The position numbers and the translations under genes were made by a program. A model generated the notes under the pieces. It did no database searches, had not been told where the DNA came from, and saw only the letters and a list, made by a program, of their open reading frames with translations. Positions 54,271-62,970 of a stretch of 64,000 nt of DNA are shown one piece after another. The stretch comes from Sabulibacter ruber. GTDB lineage: Bacteria > Bacteroidota > Bacteroidia > Cytophagales > Hymenobacteraceae. Every line of letters starts with the position of its first letter. The first letter of the stretch is position 1. The stretch lies in contig NZ_JAFFID010000001.1 of NCBI RefSeq assembly GCF_017355955.1, positions 2,666,001-2,730,000 on the forward strand, written 5' to 3'.

Positions 54271-56721
54271 TTAACCAGCCCGGCGTTTCTCCTCCTCTGC
54301 CCCACCGGTACGGCGGCGCGCAGGAGCCGCCTGGTTTTTCCCGAAACGGTACGTAAAACTGAGGGTAGCCACCCGGGTATCGCGGCGCTGGTAGAACCTC
54401 TCAGAATAACCCGTTAACGTAGTAGTGGCGCGGGTTTTATTAGAATAGAACACATCTGCCACATTCAGTTTCACGTTGCCTTTCTTATCCCACAGTTGCT
54501 TCTGCACTCCTATTGACAGATGGCGTACAGGCTGAATATCCAGGAATCCATAGATTTCCCGCGAGTTATACACACCAATCACCTCGGCAGACCAGCCTTT
54601 GGGTAACTGGAAAGCGTTGTTGGAGTTCAGGCTATAAGAAGGTCTTCCGTTTCTGAGGTTCGTATTGGCCAGGTTGCCTTGGTACAAGCCATAATACACC
54701 TGAAGGTTATTGGTGCTGGTAAACCACCGGGCCACTGAAATGGGCACTGATACACTCAAGCCGTAGTAATCAAATTTAGCCAGGTTACGGTCCTGCTGAA
54801 TCACCACCGGGTTCTCTTCTCCTTCGCCGGTACCTGGCTCAGGCGACAGGATAGTGATGATATTGTCTGTGGTGCGACTGTAACTGAGTTTGGTCACGTA
54901 CTTCTGCAGGAAGGTGTGGGTAAACTCAAACGAATACGTCATCTGCGGCAGCAGGAACGGGTTTCCGGCGGCTTTGGTGCTAGGATCCAGGAAGAACACA
55001 AAAGGGTTCAGTTGGTTATACGTAGGCCTATCAATCCGGCGGCTGAGCGATAATCCTACATCATGTTTTTCATTAACGGTGTAGCCCACAAAGGCGCTAG
55101 GGAACAACTGGGTGTAATTACGGTCAAATTCCTTCCCGTTGGTTAACTGCTTGCCTTCGGCGATGGTGTTCTCCAACCGTAGCCCCAGTTGCAGGCTCAC
55201 TTTTGCAAATTTCTTGTTCACATTCACGTATGCCGCGTTGATGTTCTCTTTGTAGAGGAAGTGATTACTTAAACTATCCAGGAAATTATTCCGGCTCTCG
55301 GTCTGGTCAAAGAACTGCAGGTCATTGTCTGCCTCTACCAGGCTGGACTTAAGCCCTGCCTCCAGGGTAGCGCCAAGGCTTTTCAGAGCCTGCGTGTAGT
55401 CTACCTTAGCCGAGTAGATGCGCAGGCTTCCGTCCAGGTTTCCGCGCAGCACCGAGTCTGGTCTGGTCGTGTTCTCATACTGCGTAATGTAGTTTTGGTC
55501 GTCTTTTGTCTGAAACGCGGCATAATCAACATCAGCGGTGATTTCGCGGCCGGTGGTGTCAATGGAATGCTTGAAGTTTAGGTTCAGGGATTGGTTTCCC
55601 CTATCGGTGTTGGTGCGGCCGTTGGTTAAAAAGGAATAGAGGTACTGGTATTGATTATCCAACGCTCTCGCCTGGTTGCCCACCGACCGGTTTACATCTA
55701 CTAACAAAAGGCTGCCTACCACGCCCATCACAGTTTTAGGCGACAGGTTGTAGTCAAACCCTGTCCGGATGTTGTGGGTGTTCAACTGAAAATTGAACAG
55801 ATTCTGCTGGTCATAGGCCCCTTCAAAAGAACGCGCTTCGTTGGAAGAGTAAAACTGCCGGTAAAGGTTCAGTTTGTTGAAGTCTTTGCGGTGCACGTAA
55901 TTATAGGAGCCAAACACGTTCAGAGCTTTGTTCTGGTGGTTCAACTGCAGGCCTTGGTTCACTTTGGGCAGCTCGCCCTGTCCGAAAGACGAGGTGATGC
56001 TACCGTTGGTACCCACTCTGTTATCCTTCTTCAGTTTGATATCAATGATGCCCGCAGTACCGGCTGCATCGTATTTAGCCGAGGGGTTCGTGATCAAATC
56101 TATTTTAGCCACATCATTGGCATTGAGGCCGCGCAGCATGGTAGCCAGCTCCGTACCCGACATAGGCACGCGTTTGCCGTTGATCATCACCATCACGCCC
56201 GTGCGGCCCCGCATGCTGATGTTATCGTTCTGGTCAACAGACAAGCCGGGGGCTTTCTCCAGCACCTCCAGCACCGTGCTGCCCGCCGCCGAGATACTGT
56301 TCTCCACGTTGAGCACCGTTTTATCAAAGTGTTGCTCCACAAAAGGCTTTTGTGCTTCAATTTTCACTTCCTTAAGCGCCACTGCCCTATCTGGCATCAC
56401 CACATTAGCTAAGTCGGTGTGGTTTTGCAGGTTGATTACCCCTGAGGTGTACATGGCGTGGTCATAGTGCGTAGCCATCAGTTTGTACTTACCGGCGGGG
56501 ATGTTACTGAAAGCGAACTTCCCGTTCACGTCTGACACTTCCACCTTCACCAGCACCTGACTGCTGTCTTTCACCAGTTGCAGGTTAGCGGCTACCAAGG
56601 CCTCGCCTTTTGAGTTTTTAACGGTTCCTTTCAATTCAAATCTCTGCCCTTGGGCGTAGACCAGAGATGCGAAGCACACCAGCCAAAAGGTGAACAGGGC
56701 AGATAGTTTTTGTGTAGACAT
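54271..56721 (-). CDS. TonB-dependent receptor-like outer-membrane protein (OMP_b-brl_3 type)
   Basis: 816 aa, signal peptide ending near LVYAQG. N-terminal carboxypeptidase-regulatory-like beta-sandwich (LKGTVKNSKGEALVAANLQL, about 27-115), then the plug (VLEVLEKAPGLSVDQNDNISMRGRTGVMVMINGKRVPMSGTELATMLRGLNANDVAKIDLITNPSAKYDAAGTAGIIDIKLKK, about 145-230) and a barrel with the conserved LSRRIDRPTYNQLNPFVFFLDP stretch. The C-terminus has an unusual Arg/Ala/Glu-rich tail after the last barrel strand (TYRFGKN...RRAG). Members transport unknown substrates; no SusD partner is adjacent. Monocistronic, its promoter lies opposite aspS. Confidence 0.9.
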   Translation of the reverse strand: MSTQKLSALFTFWLVCFASLVYAQGQRFELKGTVKNSKGEALVAANLQLVKDSSQVLVKVEVSDVNGKFAFSNIPAGKYKLMATHYDHAMYTSGVINLQNHTDLANVVMPDRAVALKEVKIEAQKPFVEQHFDKTVLNVENSISAAGSTVLEVLEKAPGLSVDQNDNISMRGRTGVMVMINGKRVPMSGTELATMLRGLNANDVAKIDLITNPSAKYDAAGTAGIIDIKLKKDNRVGTNGSITSSFGQGELPKVNQGLQLNHQNKALNVFGSYNYVHRKDFNKLNLYRQFYSSNEARSFEGAYDQQNLFNFQLNTHNIRTGFDYNLSPKTVMGVVGSLLLVDVNRSVGNQARALDNQYQYLYSFLTNGRTNTDRGNQSLNLNFKHSIDTTGREITADVDYAAFQTKDDQNYITQYENTTRPDSVLRGNLDGSLRIYSAKVDYTQALKSLGATLEAGLKSSLVEADNDLQFFDQTESRNNFLDSLSNHFLYKENINAAYVNVNKKFAKVSLQLGLRLENTIAEGKQLTNGKEFDRNYTQLFPSAFVGYTVNEKHDVGLSLSRRIDRPTYNQLNPFVFFLDPSTKAAGNPFLLPQMTYSFEFTHTFLQKYVTKLSYSRTTDNIITILSPEPGTGEGEENPVVIQQDRNLAKFDYYGLSVSVPISVARWFTSTNNLQVYYGLYQGNLANTNLRNGRPSYSLNSNNAFQLPKGWSAEVIGVYNSREIYGFLDIQPVRHLSIGVQKQLWDKKGNVKLNVADVFYSNKTRATTTLTGYSERFYQRRDTRVATLSFTYRFGKNQAAPARRRTGGAEEEKRRAG

Positions 56722-56985
56722 AGTTTTATAAAGGGTTAATCAATAATGGAATTCAGGGTAGCGTACAGACCAACGTCTGTGCTATACCTTTGACAAGGCA
56801 CATGCCAAAATCATATATTATTGATTATCAACGCAATACCAACACCGCCCCCGCTTTACTGTTCACAACTGAACAATCCTTTCATCCGAAATTGGACACT
56901 GTAGTTTATTTCCGGACACTTTTATCCGGGGCAGACAAGACACTTTGTTTATAAGCCGTTTTTGTCAAAACAGCCCCTAAACGCG

Positions 56986-57018
56986 TTTCGGCAACTAATG
57001 AAACAATCGTTACCTTTG
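56986..57018 (+). promoter_or_regulatory. Promoter of aspS
   Basis: TACCTTTG at 57011-57018 matches the -7 consensus TAnnTTTG; TTTC at 56986-56989 is a plausible -33 with a 21-base spacer. The start codon is 28 bases downstream of the -7 box. A decayed dispersed palindrome (GCCGTTTTTGTC...ACAGCCCCTAAACG) lies just upstream at about 56955-56984. Confidence 0.5.
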
Positions 57019-57045
57019 TGGCTTAGTTTCTAAAGAACAGATACA

Positions 57046-58797
57046 ATGCTTCGTTCACACACCTGCGGCGAATTGCGCCTCGAGAATGTTGGTCAGGAAG
57101 TGACCCTGACCGGTTGGGTACAGAAATCACGCGACAAAGGCGGCATGCTTTGGGTTGACTTGCGCGACCGTTACGGCATCACGCAGCTGAGCCTGGAAGA
57201 GGGTGTTTCTGATGCTACCGTTCTGGCCACTGCCCGTACGCTGGGTCGTGAGTTCGTGGTGAAGGCCACCGGCACCGTGATTGAGCGCGTGTCTAAAAAC
57301 GACAAAATCGCCACCGGCGACATTGAGATAAAAGTAACCGCGCTGGAGGTGCTGAACCCCGCCAAACTGCCGCCGTTCCTCATCGAGGACGAGACCGACG
57401 GCGGCGATGACCTGCGCATGAAGTACCGCTACCTGGACTTGCGCCGCTCACCGGTACGCAAGAGCCTGGAACTGCGCCACCGCATGGCCCAGCAGGTTCG
57501 TTCCTATTTAGATAGCCAAGACTTCGTTGAGGTAGAAACGCCGGTATTGATTAAATCCACACCTGAAGGTGCCCGCGACTTTGTGGTGCCCAGCCGCATG
57601 AACCCCGGTGAGTTCTACGCCTTGCCGCAGTCTCCGCAGACCTTCAAGCAGCTCTTGATGGTGTCGGGTTTTGACAAGTATTTCCAGATTGTGAAATGCT
57701 TCCGGGACGAAGACCTGCGTGCTGACCGTCAGCCGGAGTTTACCCAGATTGACTGCGAGCTTTCCTTCGTGACCCAGGAAGACATCCTGAACACCTTTGA
57801 AGGTCTGGTGAAGCACCTGTTCCGCACGGTGAAGGGAATAGAGTTGGCAGACTTCCCGCGCATGACCTACGCCGATGCCATGCGTCTCTACGGTTCAGAC
57901 AAACCGGACACCCGTTTCGGGATGCAGTTTGTGGAGTTGAACGATGTGGTGAAGAACAAAGGCTTCAAGGTATTTGATGACGCCGAGTTGGTAGTGGGCA
58001 TCAACGCCAGCGGCAGCGCTTTCTACACCCGCAAACAGATAGATGAACTGACTGATTTCGTGAAACGCCCACAGGTAGGTGCCACTGGTTTGGTGTACGC
58101 CCGCGTGCAGGAAGACGGCTCTGTAAAATCAAGCGTGGACAAATTCTACTCGCCGGAGGATTTACAGCAATGGGCCCAGGCCTTCAGCGCCCAACCCGGC
58201 GACTTGCTGTTGATTTTAGCTGGCGGAGCTGATAAAACCCGCAAAGCTCTGAATGAGCTGCGTCTGGAGATGGGTACCCGTTTGGGCATGCGCGACAAAG
58301 ACACCTTTTCTACGCTGTGGGTGCTGGATTTCCCGCTGCTGGAGTGGGACGAGGAAAGCAACCGCTACCACGCCATGCACCACCCGTTCACCTCGCCCAA
58401 GCCGGAGGACATGGACCTGATTGACACCAACCCCGGTGCCGTGCGCGCCAACGCCTATGATATGGTCATCAACGGTGTGGAAGTAGGTGGCGGCTCTATC
58501 CGTATCCATGACCGGGCCGTGCAGTCTCGCATGTTCAACCTATTGGGCTTCACCCCAGAAGAGGCACAAGCACAATTCGGGTTCCTGTTGGATGCCTTTG
58601 AGTACGGCGCGCCTCCGCACGGTGGTATCGCCTTCGGGTTTGACCGTCTGTGCTCTTTGTTCGGCGGCGCCGATTCTATCCGTGACTTCATCGCGTTCCC
58701 TAAAAACAACTCAGGTCGTGATGTGATGATTGATGCTCCGTCCCCTATTGCGCAAGCGCAGCTAGATGAGTTGCAGATTGACACCCGCGTGAAATAA
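57046..58797 (+). CDS. aspS: Aspartyl-tRNA synthetase
   Basis: 583 aa bacterial-type class IIb synthetase. N-terminal OB-fold anticodon-binding domain (about 1-105: [27 protein letters not shown]), motif 2 [18 protein letters not shown], a GAD-type bacterial insertion (about 290-420), and motif 3 [13 protein letters not shown] with the preceding [13 protein letters not shown]. It charges tRNA-Asp with aspartate. It carries no evident tRNA-Asn-discriminating sequence I can read. Terminator follows. Confidence 0.97.
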   Translation: MLRSHTCGELRLENVGQEVTLTGWVQKSRDKGGMLWVDLRDRYGITQLSLEEGVSDATVLATARTLGREFVVKATGTVIERVSKNDKIATGDIEIKVTALEVLNPAKLPPFLIEDETDGGDDLRMKYRYLDLRRSPVRKSLELRHRMAQQVRSYLDSQDFVEVETPVLIKSTPEGARDFVVPSRMNPGEFYALPQSPQTFKQLLMVSGFDKYFQIVKCFRDEDLRADRQPEFTQIDCELSFVTQEDILNTFEGLVKHLFRTVKGIELADFPRMTYADAMRLYGSDKPDTRFGMQFVELNDVVKNKGFKVFDDAELVVGINASGSAFYTRKQIDELTDFVKRPQVGATGLVYARVQEDGSVKSSVDKFYSPEDLQQWAQAFSAQPGDLLLILAGGADKTRKALNELRLEMGTRLGMRDKDTFSTLWVLDFPLLEWDEESNRYHAMHHPFTSPKPEDMDLIDTNPGAVRANAYDMVINGVEVGGGSIRIHDRAVQSRMFNLLGFTPEEAQAQFGFLLDAFEYGAPPHGGIAFGFDRLCSLFGGADSIRDFIAFPKNNSGRDVMIDAPSPIAQAQLDELQIDTRVK

Positions 58798-58828
58798 TTG
58801 CTGATTGTTTATTGCTGATGGCTATAGA

Positions 58829-58866
58829 AAGCCGGTGAGGTCCTGGAGACTTCACCGGCTTTTTTG
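58829..58866 (+). terminator. Terminator of aspS
   Basis: AAGCCGGTGAGGTC (58829-58842) pairs with GACTTCACCGGCTT (58848-58861) with one G-T pair, then a T-run. Confidence 0.85.
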
Positions 58867-58878
58867 CGGAGAAGAGGT

Positions 58879-59050
58879 CAGAACTGTAGCGTCGTTACAC
58901 CGTAACGACGTGGTTCCACACCGCAAGAAACGTTCCTATCCATTAAAACCGCTCTTTATCCTTTCTTGGGTTGAATGTTACTGCTTGCCAGTAGAAGCGT
59001 CCTTGTTCCATAGAGACACGTCGTTACGGTGTAACGACGCTACAGTTCTG
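58879..59050. repeat. Long inverted-repeat element 2 (34-bp perfect arms)
   Basis: Arms at 58879-58912 and 59017-59050 are exact reverse complements (34 of 34). Each contains the internal palindrome GTCGTTAC...GTAACGAC. The 104-base spacer shows no gene. Same design as the elements at 8175 and 62698, but an unrelated sequence. Confidence 0.85.
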
Positions 59051-59244
59051 TTGTAAATCAACCTCCTTGTTTGCGGCTTCGTTTTCAAAAAAGGGATTGA
59101 ATCGCCATTGATACTTGGCAGCTCCCAATCCAACCGCCGTTCACCCCGGCCTTTTACCACTCATCATATTTCACTTCAACATCAGGCTTTCATGCTTCAC
59201 CTTTGTTTCAATCAATCACGGAAACAACTAAACCCCATAAAGCC

Positions 59245-60111
59245 ATGAAAGCAAAAATTACTTCTATTCTTGTTCTACTCTTGATCCTCGTCATTCAGGT
59301 ACAGGCCAAAACGCCATCTTTCAACGTGGTGAAAACCGGTAAAGGCCCGGCCATGATTTTGATTCCCGGCCTTAACTCGGCTGGCGAGGTGTGGGATGAG
59401 ACAGTGGCGCACTACCAGAAAAACTACACCTGTTACGTGCTTACGCTTCCGGGCTTTGCGGGGCAGCCTGCCGTGAAAACAGATCATTTCCTGAATAGCG
59501 TTAGAGATGAGATTATCGCCTATGTTCAGGAAAATAAGCTTAAAAAGCCGGTGCTGGTGGGGCACAGCCTGGGCGGGTACCTGGTGCTGGCCTTGAGCGT
59601 GAAAGCGCCTGATATGTTTGGGAAAGTGGTATGCGTAGACGGTCTGCCCTTTATTGGGGCGGTGCGGAACCCTAATGCCACGGTAGAAAGCATTAAACCA
59701 ATGGCTGACCAAATGCGCAAATCTATGGCCACTCCTAATCCGCAGATGCAGAAACAACAGGAAGCCAACATGGGCTCCATGGCGGCAGACTCTGCACATA
59801 TCAAGAAGATTATTGACTGGGGCAGAAAATCTGATTACGCCACTACCGGCCAGGCCATGTATGAGATGTACACCTCTGATCTACGCAAAGACATTGCCTC
59901 CATCAAAAGTCCGGTACTGGTGTTGGGCGCCTGGTACGGGTTCAAAGAGTACGGCATAACGAAAGAAATGACCACCAATACATTCAAGGCACAATTCGCT
60001 AACTTGCCTAACGCAGAAATCAAGGTAGCCGATACCGCCAGGCACTTCATCATGTTTGATGAACCCACCTGGATGTTCGCGCAAATGGATGCTTTCCTGA
60101 AGAAGAACTAA
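59245..60111 (+). CDS. Secreted alpha/beta hydrolase
   Basis: 288 aa from the ATG at 59245, which begins a signal peptide (MKAKITSILVLLLILVIQVQA). The alpha/beta-hydrolase fold is shown by MILIPGLNSAGEVWD (oxyanion region), the nucleophile elbow VGHSLGG (Ser108), PVLVLGAWYGFKE, where an acidic triad residue would be expected, and RHFIMFDEP (His). Ester, lactone or amide hydrolysis in the periplasm is expected; substrate unknown. The last base is only six bases before the LytS-like kinase start, so it is the first gene of a three-gene operon with that kinase and the LytTR regulator. Confidence 0.9.
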   Translation: MKAKITSILVLLLILVIQVQAKTPSFNVVKTGKGPAMILIPGLNSAGEVWDETVAHYQKNYTCYVLTLPGFAGQPAVKTDHFLNSVRDEIIAYVQENKLKKPVLVGHSLGGYLVLALSVKAPDMFGKVVCVDGLPFIGAVRNPNATVESIKPMADQMRKSMATPNPQMQKQQEANMGSMAADSAHIKKIIDWGRKSDYATTGQAMYEMYTSDLRKDIASIKSPVLVLGAWYGFKEYGITKEMTTNTFKAQFANLPNAEIKVADTARHFIMFDEPTWMFAQMDAFLKKN

Positions 60112-60117
60112 CATTAC

Positions 60118-61173
60118 ATGCCAAAGCACTCACCTCATCGGTACTGGGTCTGCCAAGCCATTGGCTGGACCTTTTACCTATTTATAGGCCTTCTCATGAG
60201 CTTTCTCTTCTTCAAGAGACAGCCAGGCATGATTGCGGTGCAGTTTGTGGGCACAGGAATTTTCTTTGCCACTACCCACCTGCAGCGGCAACTGAGCCAT
60301 CGGTATCAATGGCTTAAGCTCCCGTTGGGACATTTGGTATTGCTTATCCTGGGCTACAATGCAGTAGCCTCCCTGGTGGTACAGGTACTGACAAGTATCT
60401 TCATGCTGGCTCTGGGCATGTTCACCTGGCAGGAGTACAACTTTGGGTACTTACTGATGTACTGCCTGAACGGGCTGGTGATTCTGAGTTTTTGGTCGGC
60501 GATCTACTTCGCCTACCAGGCCATTCAGCAATGGAAAGCGAAGGAAGTGGAGACATTGAAGCTCCAACTTTCTTTGAGGGAAGCCGAGTTGGAAGTCATC
60601 AGATCACAACTGAATCCGCACTTTCTGTTCAACAGCCTCAACAACATCCGGTCATTGGTACTGGAAGACCCGGCCAAGGCACGGGAAATGATTACCCGCC
60701 TGTCGGCCATGATGCGGTACGTGATTGGGTATAACAGAAACAATCTGGTAAGCGTGGCCGAAGAACTGGAATTTCTGGACCATTACGTGGCTTTGGAGAA
60801 AATCCATTTTGAGGAAAAGCTGGAGTTCTCCGCCCAGGTTCCTGCCCAGGTCATGACGGCCGCTATTCCGCCTATGAGCATTCAGCTGCTGGTGGAGAAC
60901 GCCATCAAGCACGGCATCTCCACCCAACCCAAAGGCGGGCAAATCCAACTTTCCCTCTATCGGCAGAACGGGCACCTACAGGTACAGGTAGAAAACACCG
61001 GCAGCCTAAAAAACGGCACGGCCCCTGCTGGCATAGGCATTGAACGGTTACTGGAACGGGTAAATCACTCGCTTGAGCAGCAAGGAACCTTCCTGCTTGC
61101 CAAATCATCTGACACCAGCGTAACCGCCACCCTTACTCTTCCTTTCAAAGACTATGAAAATCTGCATCATTGA
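60118..61173 (+). CDS. LytS/YehU-type sensor histidine kinase
   Basis: 351 aa. Four to five membrane helices fill residues 10-140 with no large extracellular domain; then a coiled-coil linker (QQWKAKEVETLKLQLSLREAELEVIRSQ) and the His_kinase (PF06580) motif LNPHFLFNSLNNIRSLV whose histidine is the phospho-acceptor. ATPase motifs are VENAIKHGI (N box) and GIGIERLLERV (G box). It overlaps the next gene by 20 bases, so the pair is translationally coupled. The hydrolase gene lies immediately upstream. Signal unknown. Confidence 0.93.
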   Translation: MPKHSPHRYWVCQAIGWTFYLFIGLLMSFLFFKRQPGMIAVQFVGTGIFFATTHLQRQLSHRYQWLKLPLGHLVLLILGYNAVASLVVQVLTSIFMLALGMFTWQEYNFGYLLMYCLNGLVILSFWSAIYFAYQAIQQWKAKEVETLKLQLSLREAELEVIRSQLNPHFLFNSLNNIRSLVLEDPAKAREMITRLSAMMRYVIGYNRNNLVSVAEELEFLDHYVALEKIHFEEKLEFSAQVPAQVMTAAIPPMSIQLLVENAIKHGISTQPKGGQIQLSLYRQNGHLQVQVENTGSLKNGTAPAGIGIERLLERVNHSLEQQGTFLLAKSSDTSVTATLTLPFKDYENLHH

Positions 61174-61870
61174 AGATTCCAGACTGGCCCGCCTGGAATT
61201 GAAACACCTGTTAACAAAGTTTCCGGAGCTGGAGTTGGTGGGGGAAGCCGAAAACGCCGAGGAAGGCATTATCTTGATTGAAGAACATCGGCCCGATCTG
61301 CTGTTTCTGGACATCCATTTGCCCCAGAAAAACGGATTTGAGCTGTTAGAAGAACTGGGACACACGCCGCAGGTAATTTTCACTACCGCCTATGACCAAT
61401 ATGCGCTCAAAGCCTTCGAAAGGAATGCCCTGGACTACCTCATGAAACCTATTGAGGAAAACCGGCTCCGGCAAGCTGTGGAAAAAGCCCTGGCCAATCA
61501 CCAGCCCGCTAAACCTGCTGCAGCTAGTCCTTTGCTGAGCGAAGAAGACCGCGTGTTTGTGAAAGACGGGGAGCGGTGCTGGTTTGTGACGCTAAAGCAG
61601 GTAAGATTAATTGAATCTAACGGCAACTACGCCTTCCTGTATTTTGACCAGGAACGCCCCTGTATTTTAAAATCATTGAATTACCTGGAGGGCCGCTTAA
61701 ACCCGAAGGTGTTCTTCAGGGCTAACCGCCAACAGATCATCAACGTGAACTACATTGAACAGATCAATCCCTGGTTCAGCGGCAGCATCAAACTTCAACT
61801 CAGAGGCGGCGAAGAAGTGGAAGTAAGCCGCCGGCAGACTCAGGTGTTTAAGGAGTTGATGAGCTTATAA
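61154..61870 (+). CDS. LytTR-family response regulator
   Basis: 238 aa. Receiver domain (about 1-120) with phospho-acceptor D53 in LLFLDIHLPQKNGFELL and the acidic pair E7/D8; TTAYDQYALKAF and MKPIEENRL are the switch and Lys motifs. The C-terminal LytTR DNA-binding domain (about 135-238) has ESNGNYAFLYF, FFRANRQQIINVNYIEQ and EVEVSRRQTQVFKELM. It binds direct repeats upstream of target genes. Target genes are unknown; the neighbour hydrolase operon itself is a candidate. Confidence 0.95.
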   Translation: MKICIIEDSRLARLELKHLLTKFPELELVGEAENAEEGIILIEEHRPDLLFLDIHLPQKNGFELLEELGHTPQVIFTTAYDQYALKAFERNALDYLMKPIEENRLRQAVEKALANHQPAKPAAASPLLSEEDRVFVKDGERCWFVTLKQVRLIESNGNYAFLYFDQERPCILKSLNYLEGRLNPKVFFRANRQQIINVNYIEQINPWFSGSIKLQLRGGEEVEVSRRQTQVFKELMSL

Positions 61871-61945
61871 AACGTTTAGCCGCTCTTTCTCAAAATACGG
61901 GTTAAAAACAGGTTTTCTGCTATCTTCCCGGCTAAGCCTAATCTA

Positions 61946-62665
61946 ATGAAAAACCTCCTCCTGTTCCTATTGCTGTGCTGTTGTATCCAGGTCTATGGCC
62001 AGGGGCAACCCAAACGAACCTTGAAGGAGCTCATCAACACCCAGGAACCTGGTTGGGATTTGGTTACTACCTGGATGAAAGAAGCCAAAAACAAAGTGGA
62101 AGTGCTTCCCAAAACCCAAGCCAACGCCGATGCCGCCTTGCTGCAGGCACAGGTGACTACCCGCTCGCCTATGGGAGCGGTGATCTATGAAACAGGCGGC
62201 ATTCTGATTGACAATGGCTGGCTAAGAATTCTGGGTTCAGGTTCTCCTCGGCTACCAAGGAGCCTGATGGCTTGGAACAAAGGCAAATCCTACTTAACAG
62301 AGGGAGAACAGCCCTCGTTTTTATTGGTAGCGGATGATGCCTTGGGCGGGTTCTTTGCGATCAATGCAGGTGCAATCAGCGAAACTCAAATCGGAAAGAT
62401 TTTCTACTTATCCCCGGATAATCTACAATGGGAACCCACTGAACTGGGTTATTCAGAATTTCTTCGATTTTGTTTCTCTGCCAACTTAGCAGGCTTTTAT
62501 GAAGGCATGCGCTGGAAAGGCTGGGAAGCAGACGTAAAGAAGCTTGCCGGGGACCGAGGCATCCATTGTTTCCCATACCTCTGGACTTCCGAAGGAAAAG
62601 ACATCAACAAGGTTAGCAGAAAGGATGTGCCTATAGAAGAGCTGTGGTTGTTGTATAATAAGTAA
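61946..62665 (+). CDS. Secreted DUF2625 family protein
   Basis: 239 aa, with a signal peptide (MKNLLLFLLLCCCIQVYGQGQ). The body shows DUF2625 blocks: LKELINTQEPGWDLV, TRSPMGAVIYETGGILIDNGWLRILGSG, LLVADDALGGFFAINAG, YSEFLRFCFSANLAGFYEGMRWKGWE, and FPYLWTSEGKDINKVSRKDVPIEELW. DUF2625 resembles SMI1/KNR4-type immunity folds in layout, but function is unknown. Most DUF2625 proteins are cytoplasmic; the signal here is notable. It lies 75 bases after the LytTR gene and may belong to that transcript. Confidence 0.85.
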   Translation: MKNLLLFLLLCCCIQVYGQGQPKRTLKELINTQEPGWDLVTTWMKEAKNKVEVLPKTQANADAALLQAQVTTRSPMGAVIYETGGILIDNGWLRILGSGSPRLPRSLMAWNKGKSYLTEGEQPSFLLVADDALGGFFAINAGAISETQIGKIFYLSPDNLQWEPTELGYSEFLRFCFSANLAGFYEGMRWKGWEADVKKLAGDRGIHCFPYLWTSEGKDINKVSRKDVPIEELWLLYNK

Positions 62666-62697
62666 AAGCAGAGACAAGGTAGACCTGTCTTTAGGGT

Positions 62698-62862
62698 GAG
62701 ACACTCGTAGGAGCTGCGCACATTACGAGGTCATACAGACTGTTGCTTAAGTAAGTTTAAACCTCACAGTTTTTTTTAAAACCTGTGAGGTTTTTGTTTC
62801 TCCTGCCGATATATAGTTGGCTCAAGAGACCTCGTAGTGTGCGCAGCTCCTACGAGTGTCTC
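62698..62862. repeat. Long inverted-repeat element 3 (35-bp arms, one mismatch)
   Basis: Arms at 62698-62732 and 62828-62862 are reverse complements with one mismatch in 35. Each has CTCGTA...TACGAG at its ends (one such site mutated). The 95-base spacer contains the terminator at 62759. Same architecture as the elements at 8175 and 58879. Confidence 0.85.
62759..62796 (+). terminator. Terminator inside inverted-repeat element 3
   Basis: AAACCTCACAG (62759-62769) pairs with CTGTGAGGTTT (62783-62793), T-runs after both halves. Would end the DUF2625 transcript. Confidence 0.75.
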
Positions 62863-62911
62863 CGCCGAAAGCTTTTCAAGCCTACTTTTCACAAAATATA
62901 TCCAAAACACG

Positions 62912-62953
62912 ATAAAGCAGAAGAGGCGCCCAAAGGCGCCTCTTCTGCTTTAT
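62912..62953 (-). terminator. Terminator of the nuo operon
   Basis: 19-bp perfect stem (62912-62930 with 62935-62953) with a CAAA loop, 17 bases past the nuoN stop at 62971 on the minus strand. Confidence 0.85.
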
Positions 62954-62970
62954 CTAAGACGGAGTTAGTC

